Source: Tubiluchus corallicola (lineage: Eukaryota > Priapulida > Priapulimorpha > Priapulimorphida > Tubiluchidae). Taken from it: a stretch of 64,000 nt of DNA. The notes under the pieces were generated by a model. That model saw nothing but the letters and a program-made list of their open reading frames with translations, was not told the DNA's origin and searched no databases. Shown piece after piece: positions 1-9,565 of this stretch. Location: assembly GCA_030141605.1 (NCBI GenBank), contig JAQGDQ010000113.1:62001-126000 (forward strand). The letters run 5' to 3'. Position 1 is the first letter of the stretch; every line of letters begins with the position of its first letter. The translations under genes were made by a program, and so were the position numbers.

Positions 1-2453
1 CTTACCAACACCTGATGATATTTTTTTCAAAATTGCACGGTGGCAAGGTGTTTTCAAAAATTAACTTGTCAAATGCATAGCAAGAGTTGGAATTGCCAGA
101 AGAGTCAAAGTCCTTGCTCACCATTAGCACGCACATCGGGCTCTTTCAGTATAATCGTCTTCCATATGATATCAAGACTGCCCCAGCCATATTTCAAAAA
201 GTGATGGATCAAATATTGGCAGGGATAGATGGTGTAATGTCGTATCAAGATGATGTGCTTGTGAGCACTGATAGTATTTTAGTATATTGTCAGGTGTATT
301 TGATACATTGGAAAAATACAATGAAAAGCTAATAAGGATAAATGTAAATTTATGACTCCGCCTATTGACTACTTAGGTCATGCAATAGATAAAGATGATA
401 GACATCCTAAGGCAGATAAGGTTGAAGCCACTTGGGCTGCTAAAACTCCTAAAAATGTGTCCGAGTTAAGAGCTTATTTGGGTATGCTTAACCTCTACGG
501 TAAATTTTTACCAAATTTATCTACTGTATTGTATCCACTGCTTAAACGCGATGTAAAATGGAAATGGTCTGATGAGTGTGTTGAAGCATTCAAAAATTCA
601 AGAGTTATTACCCAATAATTATGATCTTTCCAAGCCTATTAAACTTGCTTGCGATGCATCCCCATTTGTGGTGGCTTGCTTTTTGTCTATAAAACTTCCT
701 GATGGCACTTAAAAACCGGTAGCTTACGCTAGTAGAAATTATGCTCATTGCGAAAAGGAGGCTCTATCCATTGTGTACGGTGTTAAATACTTTCATAAAT
801 ACCTATATGGAAGGAAATTTCATCTAATAATAGACCACAAAACACCCTTGAAAATCTTTGGACCAAAAACAGGCGTACCCACCCTAGCAGCTCTTCGCTT
901 ACAAAGATGTCACTCATATTAATGGCTTATGATTACACTATTGTCTACAAAAAGGGTGCAGATGACTGTAACTGTGAAACCTTAACTAAATTTCCTAATC
1001 CATCAGCACCACCAGAAGTAGCGGAGTTACCAATAAACTATTTTACTTATGTTAATGAACTTTCTGTGACAGCCAAAGAGATTGAATCTGAAACAAGGAA
1101 AGACCCTATTCTTTCTTAAGTGTGGCACTATATGATGAACACACATTCATGATACGGATTTAACTCCTAACTTTCGTAGGAGAGATGAACTATCTGCAGA
1201 TCAAGGTTGTATTCAGCGGGGTGTATGTGTGGTAGTACCACCAAAGTTCCGTGAACGAATCTTAAAAAGGAACTTCATTCTGAACACCTTGGCATTGTTA
1301 GCACAAAAGCATTGGCAAGAAATTGTCTCTGGCACCCTTCAATTGACTACGATATCGAGATGATGATTGGTAATTGCAATATTTGCTAAACAATGAGGAA
1401 CGATCCAGCCCTATCACCTTTGTTTCCATGGAAGCAAGCTTTAGCCCCATGGGATCGCATTCACATTGATTTCGCGACATTAAAGGACAAGGGCTACCTA
1501 ATATTGATCGATTCCTACTCTAAGTGGTTAGAGGTCTTTATGATGAACTCCATGACTTCTCAGAGAACAATTGATGTTCTACACAGTGTTTTGCACGTGA
1601 GGGTCTACCAAAGGAATTGTTCTCGGACAACGGCCCACAGTTTACGTCCTCGGAGTTAACCGATTTCATACAGAATAATGGCATGAAGCACACACGAGTG
1701 CCGGCATACCATGCACGTTCTAATGGAGCTGCAGAACGCAGTGCCCAGATTGCAAAGCGAGCTTTGAAGAAGCACATGCTGATGAAAGAAGCTGGTGAAA
1801 TTAGTGACACCAGAAGGCTGGATAACTTCTTGTTCAATAATCGCACAACTCCTCACTCAGTGACTGGAAGGTCACCTGCAGAACTGTTTCGTAAAAGACA
1901 GTTGCGAACCAGGCCATCAATGCTTAGACCAGATCTCTACAGCAAAGTTAGTGACAGTCAAGCTAAACAGAACGCTTACCACGACATTAACCCTCCTGCA
2001 AAATTTAGAGAATTTAGTGAGAAGGAAAAAGCTATGGTAAAGAATGTCTTGGGTAAGATAATTGCACGGAAAGGGCAACTCACGTACTTGCGCAGAGTTG
2101 GTAGTCAAGTGAGATTCTGTCACGTTGATCATCTGTTAAAATGCGGAAAATTTGAGACCCAGGAACCCATTTCCATCTCCTTTCGAGCTGCAGGCTCTTC
2201 ACCCTATCCTGTCATTGCACTGCCACCCACAACAAATCCTTCAGCAAATATACAGGAGACCAATGCTCCGAGAGAAACTGGTGATCACACCCAATCTCCT
2301 AATCAGACTTCTGATAACGCTTCTTGCAATCCTGCTAATTCAGTAAATGTTGGAAATTCAATTGCAAATAACTCTTTTGATTCTGGCAATGCTCTCAGAA
2401 GAAATCCTGTAAGAATAAGAAATGCACCTAAGCGTCTTATTACTGAAATGTAG
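1..2453 (+). pseudogene. pol: gypsy-type Pol (RT, RNase H, integrase), broken
   Basis: Reverse transcriptase is read from base 1. The catalytic aspartate of the first motif (around 63-65) is replaced by Asn, and a stop follows at 78. The second motif survives as YQDD (about 241-252). A frame break near 332, the RT-connection/RNase H region (352-900, containing ACDASP and a stop in the GT*KPVAY stretch near 710), and the H2C2 zinc region (about 1272-1390, ending in CNIC) follow. The integrase core has its first Asp in HIDFA and its second in FSDNGPQF, with the Glu in NGAAER. One extra T in a T-run near 1590 shifts the frame between these motifs. The last ORF, 1617-2453, is open and ends in an Arg/Pro-rich tail. 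This is a decayed gene; the family call is secure. Confidence 0.9.
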
Positions 2454-2680
2454 TGCATTTATTGAAGTGAAATTTGAATGTTTCTTCTATATGTCTAGAA
2501 TTTGTTTATGTGCTTGACTGTGCACAAATTGTGCTAACTAAGTTGAACATTTATTGGTTGATATGGATAATTTCTTATGGTTTGAATTTAGCCATGAACC
2601 TAATGTGTTCACACTTTGGATTTTTGTAGTTGCAGTACGAACCTGCTCAGTTGAATGTCTTAAGTTTATAGTTCTTAAAT

Positions 2681-2693
2681 AAGTGGGGAGGGA
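2681..2693 (+). other. polypurine tract of the gypsy-type element
   Basis: The purine-rich stretch AAGTGGGGAGGGA sits 228 bases after the pol stop and immediately before a TG dinucleotide. Position and composition fit the plus-strand primer site next to a 3' LTR. Confidence 0.6.
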
Positions 2694-2848
2694 TGTAGAG
2701 TATTGTACTATGGTTTGAACTTCATTTGATCTATGGGTATGATAATACCATAGCAGTGCGTTGATAATACTGTATTTCAATAAACAGCTTTCTGAGATTA
2801 CCACTAAATGTCTGCTTTTTTTTAAATGATCTGTCAGAAAACATAACA
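2694..2848 (+). repeat. probable 3' LTR of the gypsy-type element
   Basis: It begins with TGTAGAG directly after the polypurine tract, contains a polyadenylation signal AATAAA at 2779-2784, and could end at the CA of ATAACA. At about 155 bp it would be a short LTR. Without the 5' LTR for comparison the end is uncertain by tens of bases. Confidence 0.4.
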
Positions 2849-3048
2849 GCATAGGAATTTATAAAACCTACAAATCGATTCAGTAAACGTTAGTTCAACA
2901 TTTCTATCGTTAGATTGCTGTTGATGCACAGTCACTGTTAAAATTTGGATTTCTGTCTGTAAACGTCTTAACATTGTATTATAACAGCTATGCTAAGATT
3001 TGTCAATCAGGCTTTTCTGTGTCTGCTTATTCGCAAAACGTTCCGCCT

Positions 3049-3837
3049 ATGTCACTCAAATCTGTTGACATCACAGTTATAATGAAACTGTTACAGAATG
3101 TACAAGAAGATCTGAAAGAACTCAAGTCTAATTCAGTCTCGCGAAATGAGCTTAATCAACTACTGGCACATAAAACAGATTCACAAGCCATTGGTAATTC
3201 TAACAGGAATGAAATTCATCAAAATCAACGACCAAAAGGAAAAAGCTATTCAGCAGCTGTGGGGCAAACGAGCCAGGCTAACTCAGTGGAAGATGTACAA
3301 AGAGGTGACATTAAGTCAAGCGGCATAAGTGATGACGGATTCACTGTTGTGAACTACTCTAAACAACGGAAAAAAGCACCAAAACTTCGTAGTTCTAAAC
3401 GCACTATCACAGGGACAGCTACGGGAAAAGATGTGCTCATCAAAACCAGTAAGCCTGTAAGACGAATTTTTGCAACTCGCTTGCATCCCAGCACGACGGA
3501 GGAGAACATCGAGCAACTGCTTCTAGATAATGTTGATTTTAATGTTAAGGTGGAGAAACTGAAAACTAGGTATGACACATATACATCATTTGTGATAACG
3601 TGCTACGGCAACGAGGAATCAGATCAGATTATGAAGCCAGAAGTGTGGCCTGCAGGTGTACTTGTAAAGCCTTTTTACACCTCTGCCAATAAGAGAAGCC
3701 AGAGCAATGGCAATGATGCTAAATCTTCAGTGACATTGAACGCTAGACCACTTGCATCAAATAATTCGCAAGTCATTCACCGGTTATGGTCGTCTCGTGA
3801 ATCTTTAGTCAGTAACGCTGGCTCGAATAACGAGTAA
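3049..3837 (+). CDS. LINE ORF1 protein with RRM-like domain
   Basis: The frame is open from 2974, but that upstream part starts with a TTG codon; the first in-frame ATG is at 3049 and gives 262 residues. The N-terminal 30 residues are amphipathic and heptad-like (LLQNVQEDLKEL), suggesting a coiled coil. A basic, Ser/Gln-rich linker follows. A folded segment from RRIFATRLHP to WPAGVLVKPFY resembles the RRM-like nucleic-acid-binding domain common in ORF1 proteins of CR1/L2-type elements. The end is Ser/Asn-rich. No zinc knuckle is seen. Its stop is 7 bases before the ORF2 start, so ORF2 is probably translated from the same RNA by reinitiation. The known role of the family is RNA binding and chaperoning in the retrotransposition particle; that function here is inferred. 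Confidence 0.75.
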   Translation: MSLKSVDITVIMKLLQNVQEDLKELKSNSVSRNELNQLLAHKTDSQAIGNSNRNEIHQNQRPKGKSYSAAVGQTSQANSVEDVQRGDIKSSGISDDGFTVVNYSKQRKKAPKLRSSKRTITGTATGKDVLIKTSKPVRRIFATRLHPSTTEENIEQLLLDNVDFNVKVEKLKTRYDTYTSFVITCYGNEESDQIMKPEVWPAGVLVKPFYTSANKRSQSNGNDAKSSVTLNARPLASNNSQVIHRLWSSRESLVSNAGSNNE

Positions 3838-3844
3838 ACCGTTT

Positions 3845-6769
3845 ATGGAGCGAAACTGCACTCAAATATCCTCACTTAGAATAGTGAGTTACAATTGTAA
3901 CTCGATCAAAAATCCTGAATCACTAGTAGTGTTAAAAGAACTCTGTAATCGCAGTGACATCGTGTTTCTTCAAGAAACGATGCTTCCAGTTCAAGAACTT
4001 GACTATTTGGCAACAGTTGATCCAGATTTTCATGGAAGAGGGATCTCACCTACAGATCTGTCTGGTGGACTTCTGAAAGGACGACCGCAGGGTGGTTTAG
4101 CTGTGCTCTGGAGAAAAACACTTCCGGGTGAATATAAGATTATTACACATGAAAATGACTTAAATATTTTAGGTTTTTCAGCTCACCTGCCTGATAATCT
4201 GATGCCAATTATGTTTGTGAATGTTTACTTTCCATATGAATGTGATGACAATCTAGATGATTTTAGATTGTGTTTAGGAAAATTAAATGCTTTCATTGAA
4301 ATGTCAGCCACTGGTTACGTATGTTGCATAGGAGATTTTAACTCACACATTACAAGACAGTTTTATAGAGAACTGGAAGCATTGTGCTCAGCTAATAAGT
4401 ATAATATTTCTGATATGCTCAGCTTGCCAGCTGATACCTTTACATATGTGAGTGCTGCACATCAAACTTGCTCTTGGTTAGACCACATAATTTATACTGA
4501 AACAATGCATGTCATTGTTAGTAATATATTTGTTGATTACAATTTAACTAACTGTGATCATATGCCTGTAGGTGCTCAGATCAATGTTGACCTTGTGCTG
4601 GCCGGTCCTATTAATGATAGTGTTATTACAGTAGATGATTTGCTAAATACTGACAATGTAATCTTCTCTAAACCTGGGCAGCATAGATATAATGTTGACT
4701 GGGATAACGCCAATGAAGGTCAGTCATCCAATTACCGGCACTGTACACATACTGCTTTACTAGGTATAGCGATGCCGTACAACGCTCTACTTTGTAATAA
4801 TGTGTACTGTGAAAACGAACAACACCAAAATAACCTAACTAAACTGTATGAAGACATAACTGACGTACTAAAAGTTTCAGCCACTATCAGTATTCCAGGA
4901 AAGCAACCTGGGTCTAATAACTGTCAGGGTAAGAGGATACCTGGTTGGAATGACTACGTTGCAGATAGTCATAAATATTCTCGCCAGTGTTTCCTTGCAT
5001 GGCGTATAAATGGTAAGCCACGTAATGGTTACTTAGCTGATGAAATGCGCCGTTCTCGAGCTATGTTTAAACGCGCATTGCGTGAGTGCAAACGCAATGA
5101 GAAACGTATTGCTGATAAGTTGGCTTATAAACTTATGCATTGTAACCCTTATGAATTTTGGACATCTATTAAAAAAGAAGCTAATTCTAAACTTCCTCTT
5201 TCTCCACAAGTTGGTGAGTCAAAAGGGGAAAAGGAAATTTGTGCAATGTGGGATAATCATTATAAAAATTTGTTAAATTCAGTTGACAACAAAGGTCTTA
5301 ACGCGCGTATAAAACATGTTCTGAGCCATAGTATAACGCCCATTAATGCATTTACAGTTTTTGAAGTGCAAGAGGCAATTGATAGGCTTGCCTTACATAA
5401 ATCAGCTGGTCCAGACGGACTTAAAGGAGAACATTTCCGTAATTCATCCCACTTGCTGCCAATCATGTTGGCGCTGCTATTCACGTCCTGTGTAACACAC
5501 GGTTACTTGCCTCATTCGTTAATGTTATCTATACTAGTACCTCTCGTTAAAGACAAAAATGGGGATATTACAGACAAGAACAACTATAGGCCTATCGCTC
5601 TTTCATCTGTAGGAAGCAAAGTTATAGAAATATTGCTTCTAAATCGTTACAGTTCTTGTTTGAGTACCACGCCAAACCAGTTTGGTTTTGTTGAAAACTT
5701 AGGCACAGAGATGTGCATCCATACTTCAAAAGAGGTGCTTGACTATTACATTAGTCGACAAAGCACTGTACATATTCTGTTTATTGACGCATCAAAAGCG
5801 TTCGATAGAGTAAACTCTCTCAAACTGTTCCTAAACCTTGTCAATACTAACCTACCAAATGTAGTAATTAGACTTTTGCTTTTTTATTACACGGAACAAC
5901 GTATGTTGGTTAGATGGGGTAAATTTAACTCTGATAGTTTTGCAGTAGGTAACGGAATTCGTCAAGGTGAAAAAATGTCTCCACTGTTATTTAACTTCTA
6001 TTTTAAAAATCTTAGTGCTGCACTTATTAACTCTGGTGTGGGTTGTCATATTGCTGAAGCCTGCATTAATCACTTGATGTACGCTGATGACATATGTCTT
6101 TTAGTAACAACCTCGACGGCTTTGCAGAGACTACTAGATATTTTTAATAAATTTGCTAAAGAATATGATATCCTTGTAAATGTGAATAAGACTAAACTTG
6201 TCACGTTTCGCTCCGCCCACATGCAGCAGTTTACTTTTGGGTCTGTTATTTTGCAGTGTAAAAGTTTTGTACGTAGCAAAAAGGAAAAATACCTGGGTCA
6301 TATTTTATCAGATGACAATAGAAATGATTTAGATATATTACGACAATGTTCAATTTACTATGGCAGAGCAAATAAATTACTCATGAAATTTACTCACTGT
6401 TCAGTTAACGTGAAGAGACAATTGTTTAATGCTTACTGCACTACTTTTTATTGTATGTCCACTTGGAGACATTTTTATTCTTACAATCTTAGCAAACTCA
6501 AGGTTGCATATAATGTATCAACACGGAAGCTATTTAACTTTTCATATGATACGAGCGCAAGATATATTTTTACTAGACTTAATATTATTTATTTTGATGT
6601 TATTCACAGAAAATGTGCATACAGTTTATACGTCAGGCTAAATAAGAGTGAAAATTTTATATGCAAGAACATTTTAACAGTGATGCAAACTTTACTTCTG
6701 CAATTAGATGTCATTGGCGTAGTTTCTTATATAGTTAATTGTTATTTGTGTTATTGTTGTGTTTCATGA
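3845..6769 (+). CDS. LINE ORF2: AP-type endonuclease and reverse transcriptase
   Basis: The ORF encodes 974 residues from a true ATG. Residues 1-260 form an exonuclease/endonuclease/phosphatase fold with the motifs SYNCNS, FLQET, VNVYFP, GDFNSH, SWLDHI and CDHMP; the metal-binding Asn, Glu, Asp and His residues are present. Reverse transcriptase covers about residues 510-830, with HKSAGPDGL, NYRPIALSS, FIDASKAFDR, GIRQGEKMSPLLF and the catalytic MYADD all intact. A C-terminal region of about 130 residues follows. The protein would nick genomic DNA and prime cDNA synthesis on it (target-primed reverse transcription). One doubt is that over the last 40 codons another frame (reading SAIRCHW) looks more family-like, so a single-base frameshift near the C-terminus is possible. 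Confidence 0.9.
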   Translation: MERNCTQISSLRIVSYNCNSIKNPESLVVLKELCNRSDIVFLQETMLPVQELDYLATVDPDFHGRGISPTDLSGGLLKGRPQGGLAVLWRKTLPGEYKIITHENDLNILGFSAHLPDNLMPIMFVNVYFPYECDDNLDDFRLCLGKLNAFIEMSATGYVCCIGDFNSHITRQFYRELEALCSANKYNISDMLSLPADTFTYVSAAHQTCSWLDHIIYTETMHVIVSNIFVDYNLTNCDHMPVGAQINVDLVLAGPINDSVITVDDLLNTDNVIFSKPGQHRYNVDWDNANEGQSSNYRHCTHTALLGIAMPYNALLCNNVYCENEQHQNNLTKLYEDITDVLKVSATISIPGKQPGSNNCQGKRIPGWNDYVADSHKYSRQCFLAWRINGKPRNGYLADEMRRSRAMFKRALRECKRNEKRIADKLAYKLMHCNPYEFWTSIKKEANSKLPLSPQVGESKGEKEICAMWDNHYKNLLNSVDNKGLNARIKHVLSHSITPINAFTVFEVQEAIDRLALHKSAGPDGLKGEHFRNSSHLLPIMLALLFTSCVTHGYLPHSLMLSILVPLVKDKNGDITDKNNYRPIALSSVGSKVIEILLLNRYSSCLSTTPNQFGFVENLGTEMCIHTSKEVLDYYISRQSTVHILFIDASKAFDRVNSLKLFLNLVNTNLPNVVIRLLLFYYTEQRMLVRWGKFNSDSFAVGNGIRQGEKMSPLLFNFYFKNLSAALINSGVGCHIAEACINHLMYADDICLLVTTSTALQRLLDIFNKFAKEYDILVNVNKTKLVTFRSAHMQQFTFGSVILQCKSFVRSKKEKYLGHILSDDNRNDLDILRQCSIYYGRANKLLMKFTHCSVNVKRQLFNAYCTTFYCMSTWRHFYSYNLSKLKVAYNVSTRKLFNFSYDTSARYIFTRLNIIYFDVIHRKCAYSLYVRLNKSENFICKNILTVMQTLLLQLDVIGVVSYIVNCYLCYCCVS

Positions 6770-6835
6770 TTTATTGTATTATTTGTATTAACTTGTGATG
6801 TGTTTATGAACTTTGCGAAGTTTGAAATAAAATAT

Positions 6836-6860
6836 TAAATCTAAATCTAAATCTAAATCT
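6836..6860 (+). repeat. (TAAATC)4 tail of the LINE
   Basis: Four tandem TAAATC units plus one base follow the AATAAA signal (6826-6831) by 4 bases. Short tandem 3' tails instead of poly(A) are typical of CR1/L2-like elements, and this marks the 3' end of the insertion. Confidence 0.85.
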
Positions 6861-7556
6861 GTATACCAAAGGATATGAAAGTAAAAGTATGTTTATATAA
6901 AAAATAATCTTTGTGGTAGAAACTTCAGCTATGAAATTCATCTATACAGCTGCAAGTCGCAATACGAAAGAGCCAAAGCGAAGCAAAGAAAACGTTTTAA
7001 GCTCATTATAACGATCAACAACTTTAGTTGTTCCACAAAATGCCAAATTTATTAGTTAATCAAATTCGTACTTAGACATGAAGCAACGTCAGTTGCTAGA
7101 AGTGTTACGTTTAGTGTTTATTTAGTACTTTTTATACACACTGTATACACCCTTGCCCAAACAGAATGTACAATAGGCTGGGCTTTAATGTCCTGCCACG
7201 GGACAGAACAGTACTTGCCCAAGAAACAGAAAAAACAACAATTATTAGTTAATAACCCTACCACCTTAATTATAATAATAATATATGAATATTGTACTGT
7301 TCTGTGGATCTAGGTTAATGTCAAAATCAGACTAGTTGATAAACCTACGTTTACGCAGTGCTACGTTTACATAGCTTAGATACATACAGTTAGTTGTTAC
7401 GTATTGTTACAAATGCAACGGCAACTATGTGTGGTGTATGTTGTATTCTTCGAGTTCATGAACAGAATTGAGCATTGCACTGTTATAATATTACATATAC
7501 AGAGGATTAGTTTTGGTAGTTCACACCAGATGGAGGCACATACTTACTAGTTCTGT
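6861..7556. other. gene-free stretch, probably receptor 3' UTR and downstream
   Basis: There is no ORF of note. On the minus strand this lies just after the receptor stop codon; reverse-complement AATAAA signals occur at 7117-7122 and near 7048, so part of it is likely the receptor 3' UTR. The exact 3' end cannot be seen. Confidence 0.4.
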
Positions 7557-8764
7557 TCAAATGGTAGATTGAGCTTGATTGACATTCGAGGTAACCGTTA
7601 AAGCTGTCGATTTAACCCTTTCATGCGAGTCCCGATTACAGCAGAGTATTTGCTTCATACTGGTTCGAAACTTTTCTGACAAAAAAGCATAAAGCAGCGG
7701 ATTCAATCCACTATTCATGTACAGGATTAGGTAGGTGATTCGCTCAACAAACATGGCGTGTGACGAAAATGACGTTGACGAAAATGACAAAATTAGCACT
7801 CTGATGTGATAGGGTAACACACACACTGCAAACGCAAGAATCACTACTATTAATAAGCGCACGACCTTTTTCCTAGCCTCCATTACTGTGTCTTCCTTTC
7901 GTTTAGAATTTTTCGAAGTCGCCTGCGAAGGCTGTTTCTTCCGAGACCAACCTTTTATCGACGGGAGTTTGACGTTCAGTTTTGTCTTAGATTTCGACAG
8001 TCTTTCGTCATTAGAGACCTGATTCTGAAGGCTGTTGGAGGTGGTGAGTCCTCCAGAACTCTTGGTGTTGCTGCTGTACAAGACCAGACGCGAGCTACTG
8101 TCTGGCTCGACGTCTATTGTTTCTTCTGGGCGAGAGTTCTTAGCGTTTTCTGCCTTAGCTTTTTCAACTGCATTTCGTTGTTTGTTCAAATTTCGCATTT
8201 CCACATTAACAGCCTGACTCGTAATACTTCGCCAGAGTGTTATCGATATCTTCGTATATATCAGTGATATGACACAGAGTGGTATAACGTACCACACTAT
8301 AAAAGTTGCCAACACGTACCGCTGCATCCTGCTTTTGGACATGATCTTTGGTTTCATGATGCATGAGAAGACATCCTCTATAATCTTTTGGGTGCCGTAC
8401 AGGATCAACTTCGGAATGTTGTTGCAGATGGCCACCACCCAGAGAACAATGGTGACAATAACCAATCTTCCTTTGGTTAGCCATTGGCGACATTTCATTG
8501 GTTTGGTAATGGCTAGATAGCGTTCAACGGATATGACGACTAGAATCAGTATGGAAGCTGTGTAGCTGGTACCGTGTATGAACATGTATATTCGGCACAT
8601 TGCATCACCTAGTGGCCAAACAAACCAGAACATCAGATACATATTTGGGTAGACACAGAAGATACCAACGCACATGTCCGCAAAAGCCAAATTGGCGAGA
8701 AAAAAATTCGTGATGGTTCTCATCTTCTTGTGTCCTAACACGACCAGAATCACCAAGAGGTTGC
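7557..8764 (-). CDS. rhodopsin-class neuropeptide-type GPCR, exon with TM1 end to C-terminus
   Basis: This exon carries 402 of the 459 residues. It begins in helix 1 with the canonical Gly-Asn (GNLLVILVV). It contains helix 2 (NLAFAD), a Trp and the conserved Cys at the start of helix 3 (AMCRIY), SVERYLAI in place of DRY, helix 4 with Trp, a second-loop Cys (VFSC) for the disulfide, helix 5 with Pro, a long basic and Ser-rich third loop, helix 6 (FAVCVLPYHI) and helix 7 (NSGLNPLLYAF), then a short tail with CC after helix 8, a possible palmitoylation site. The usual helix-6 Trp is Val here. Similarity of helices 3, 6 and 7 to what I remember of insect trissin receptors is strong, but other peptide receptors cannot be excluded. 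The acceptor CAG lies just before 8764; the open frame upstream of it is intron. Stop TGA is at 7559-7557. Confidence 0.9.
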
Positions 8765-9032
8765 CTGCAAGATATGAATAGCATTTGTCATAAAGTCGAG
8801 CCAAGATTAAGCATAATAATGTAAATATATCAGGTGGCACAAAAAATGTTGTAGAAGTTTTGATCGCGATAGTATAAGAACAAAATAACATATTCAAATG
8901 GAAATTGCCAAACTGATGTAACAGATAATTTTGTATAAACACCAAAAATTGTAAGTCATTCCTTTACATGTTTCCATGTAAAGATATAGAAGTTTTAAAC
9001 AAGATAAAAGTAAAAAAAAATGTGTGTCGCTA

Positions 9033-9565
9033 CTGCTAAAATTTGCAGTAAGTGTTCTATGTGTCCACCATTTTCACTGCAGGCTAGATGAAGGCATTTC
9101 CTCCAACACCTGATACAGTTTCTGACTTCTTAGGCGTATTTCGTCCCAGCACTCAACAAATTTCGTCTTTAATTTCTCGCCTACACTTTCTCTTTAAGGG
9201 AATTCCAGTTACCGTAATCCAAAGGTTTAAGTCCCATTTTTTCGTGGCAACAAATCTTTTTCAGCGCTTTATTTTCTCTGGTGACGACCATGATGTAAAC
9301 TGTCAGATTCCTTTATTGTTTTGCTTTATGTAGTGAGTGCTTTATATCTTGCTGAACGTTTCTGTTTTTTGTTGATGATTAACTGAATTTTTTAGCATGC
9401 AAAAGCTTTTCGGTCATAATTTTAAAAGCGCTAAAACTATAAATTTGTAACTTCCACAACCAAAAGCTAATGTATTGTTATATAATGCCTAAGAAATTTC
9501 AACTTTGTAGATCACTCGCTTCTAATATTATTGTGCTCTAAACTTCAACACATTTTTAGCTCCAC
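9033..9565 (-). mobile_element. internally deleted mariner-like element, copy 1
   Basis: On the minus strand this matches the element at 34272-34770 over its whole length. Conceptual translation near 9230-9060 shows the C-terminal end of an IS630/Tc1/mariner-type transposase (KPLDYGNWNSLKEKV and GGHIEHLL), followed by noncoding DNA. The catalytic core is missing in both copies, so this is a deletion derivative spread by another element's transposase. It lies in the GPCR intron. Terminal inverted repeats were not clearly recognisable. Confidence 0.65.

Larger units (their letters stand above)
1..2848 (+). mobile_element. Ty3/gypsy-type LTR retrotransposon, 3' part, decayed
   Basis: The window opens inside the reverse transcriptase of an LTR retrotransposon, so the 5' LTR and gag lie outside. 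The domain order that can be read is reverse transcriptase, RNase H, zinc-binding integrase N-terminus, integrase core and a C-terminal tail, which is the Ty3/gypsy order. A purine-rich tract at 2681-2693 then leads into a TG dinucleotide that probably starts the 3' LTR. The pol frame is broken several times, so this copy cannot move by its own protein. The LTR end near 2848 is a guess because no partner LTR is in view. Confidence 0.85.
2849..6860 (+). mobile_element. non-LTR retrotransposon (LINE), nearly full length
   Basis: This element has two consecutive open frames: an ORF1 with an RRM-like domain and an ORF2 with an APE-type endonuclease followed by reverse transcriptase. They are followed by a short 3' UTR, an AATAAA signal at 6826-6831 and a tail of TAAATC repeats. 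No RNase H domain is seen after the reverse transcriptase. The layout fits the Jockey/CR1/L2/Rex1 broad group; I cannot place the clade. The 5' boundary is not visible; it lies somewhere between the preceding LTR end (about 2848) and the ORF1 start. Absence of stops in both ORFs suggests a recent insertion. Confidence 0.85.

Noticed and set aside
2974-3048. Upstream extension of LINE ORF1
   Set aside because: It starts with TTG; the first ATG in frame is at 3049, so the extra 25 codons are probably untranslated.
8766-8945. Extra N-terminal 60 residues of the receptor frame
   Set aside because: They lack helix 1 and precede a clear splice acceptor at 8766-8765; the exon at 12497-12668 supplies the correct helix-1 start in phase.
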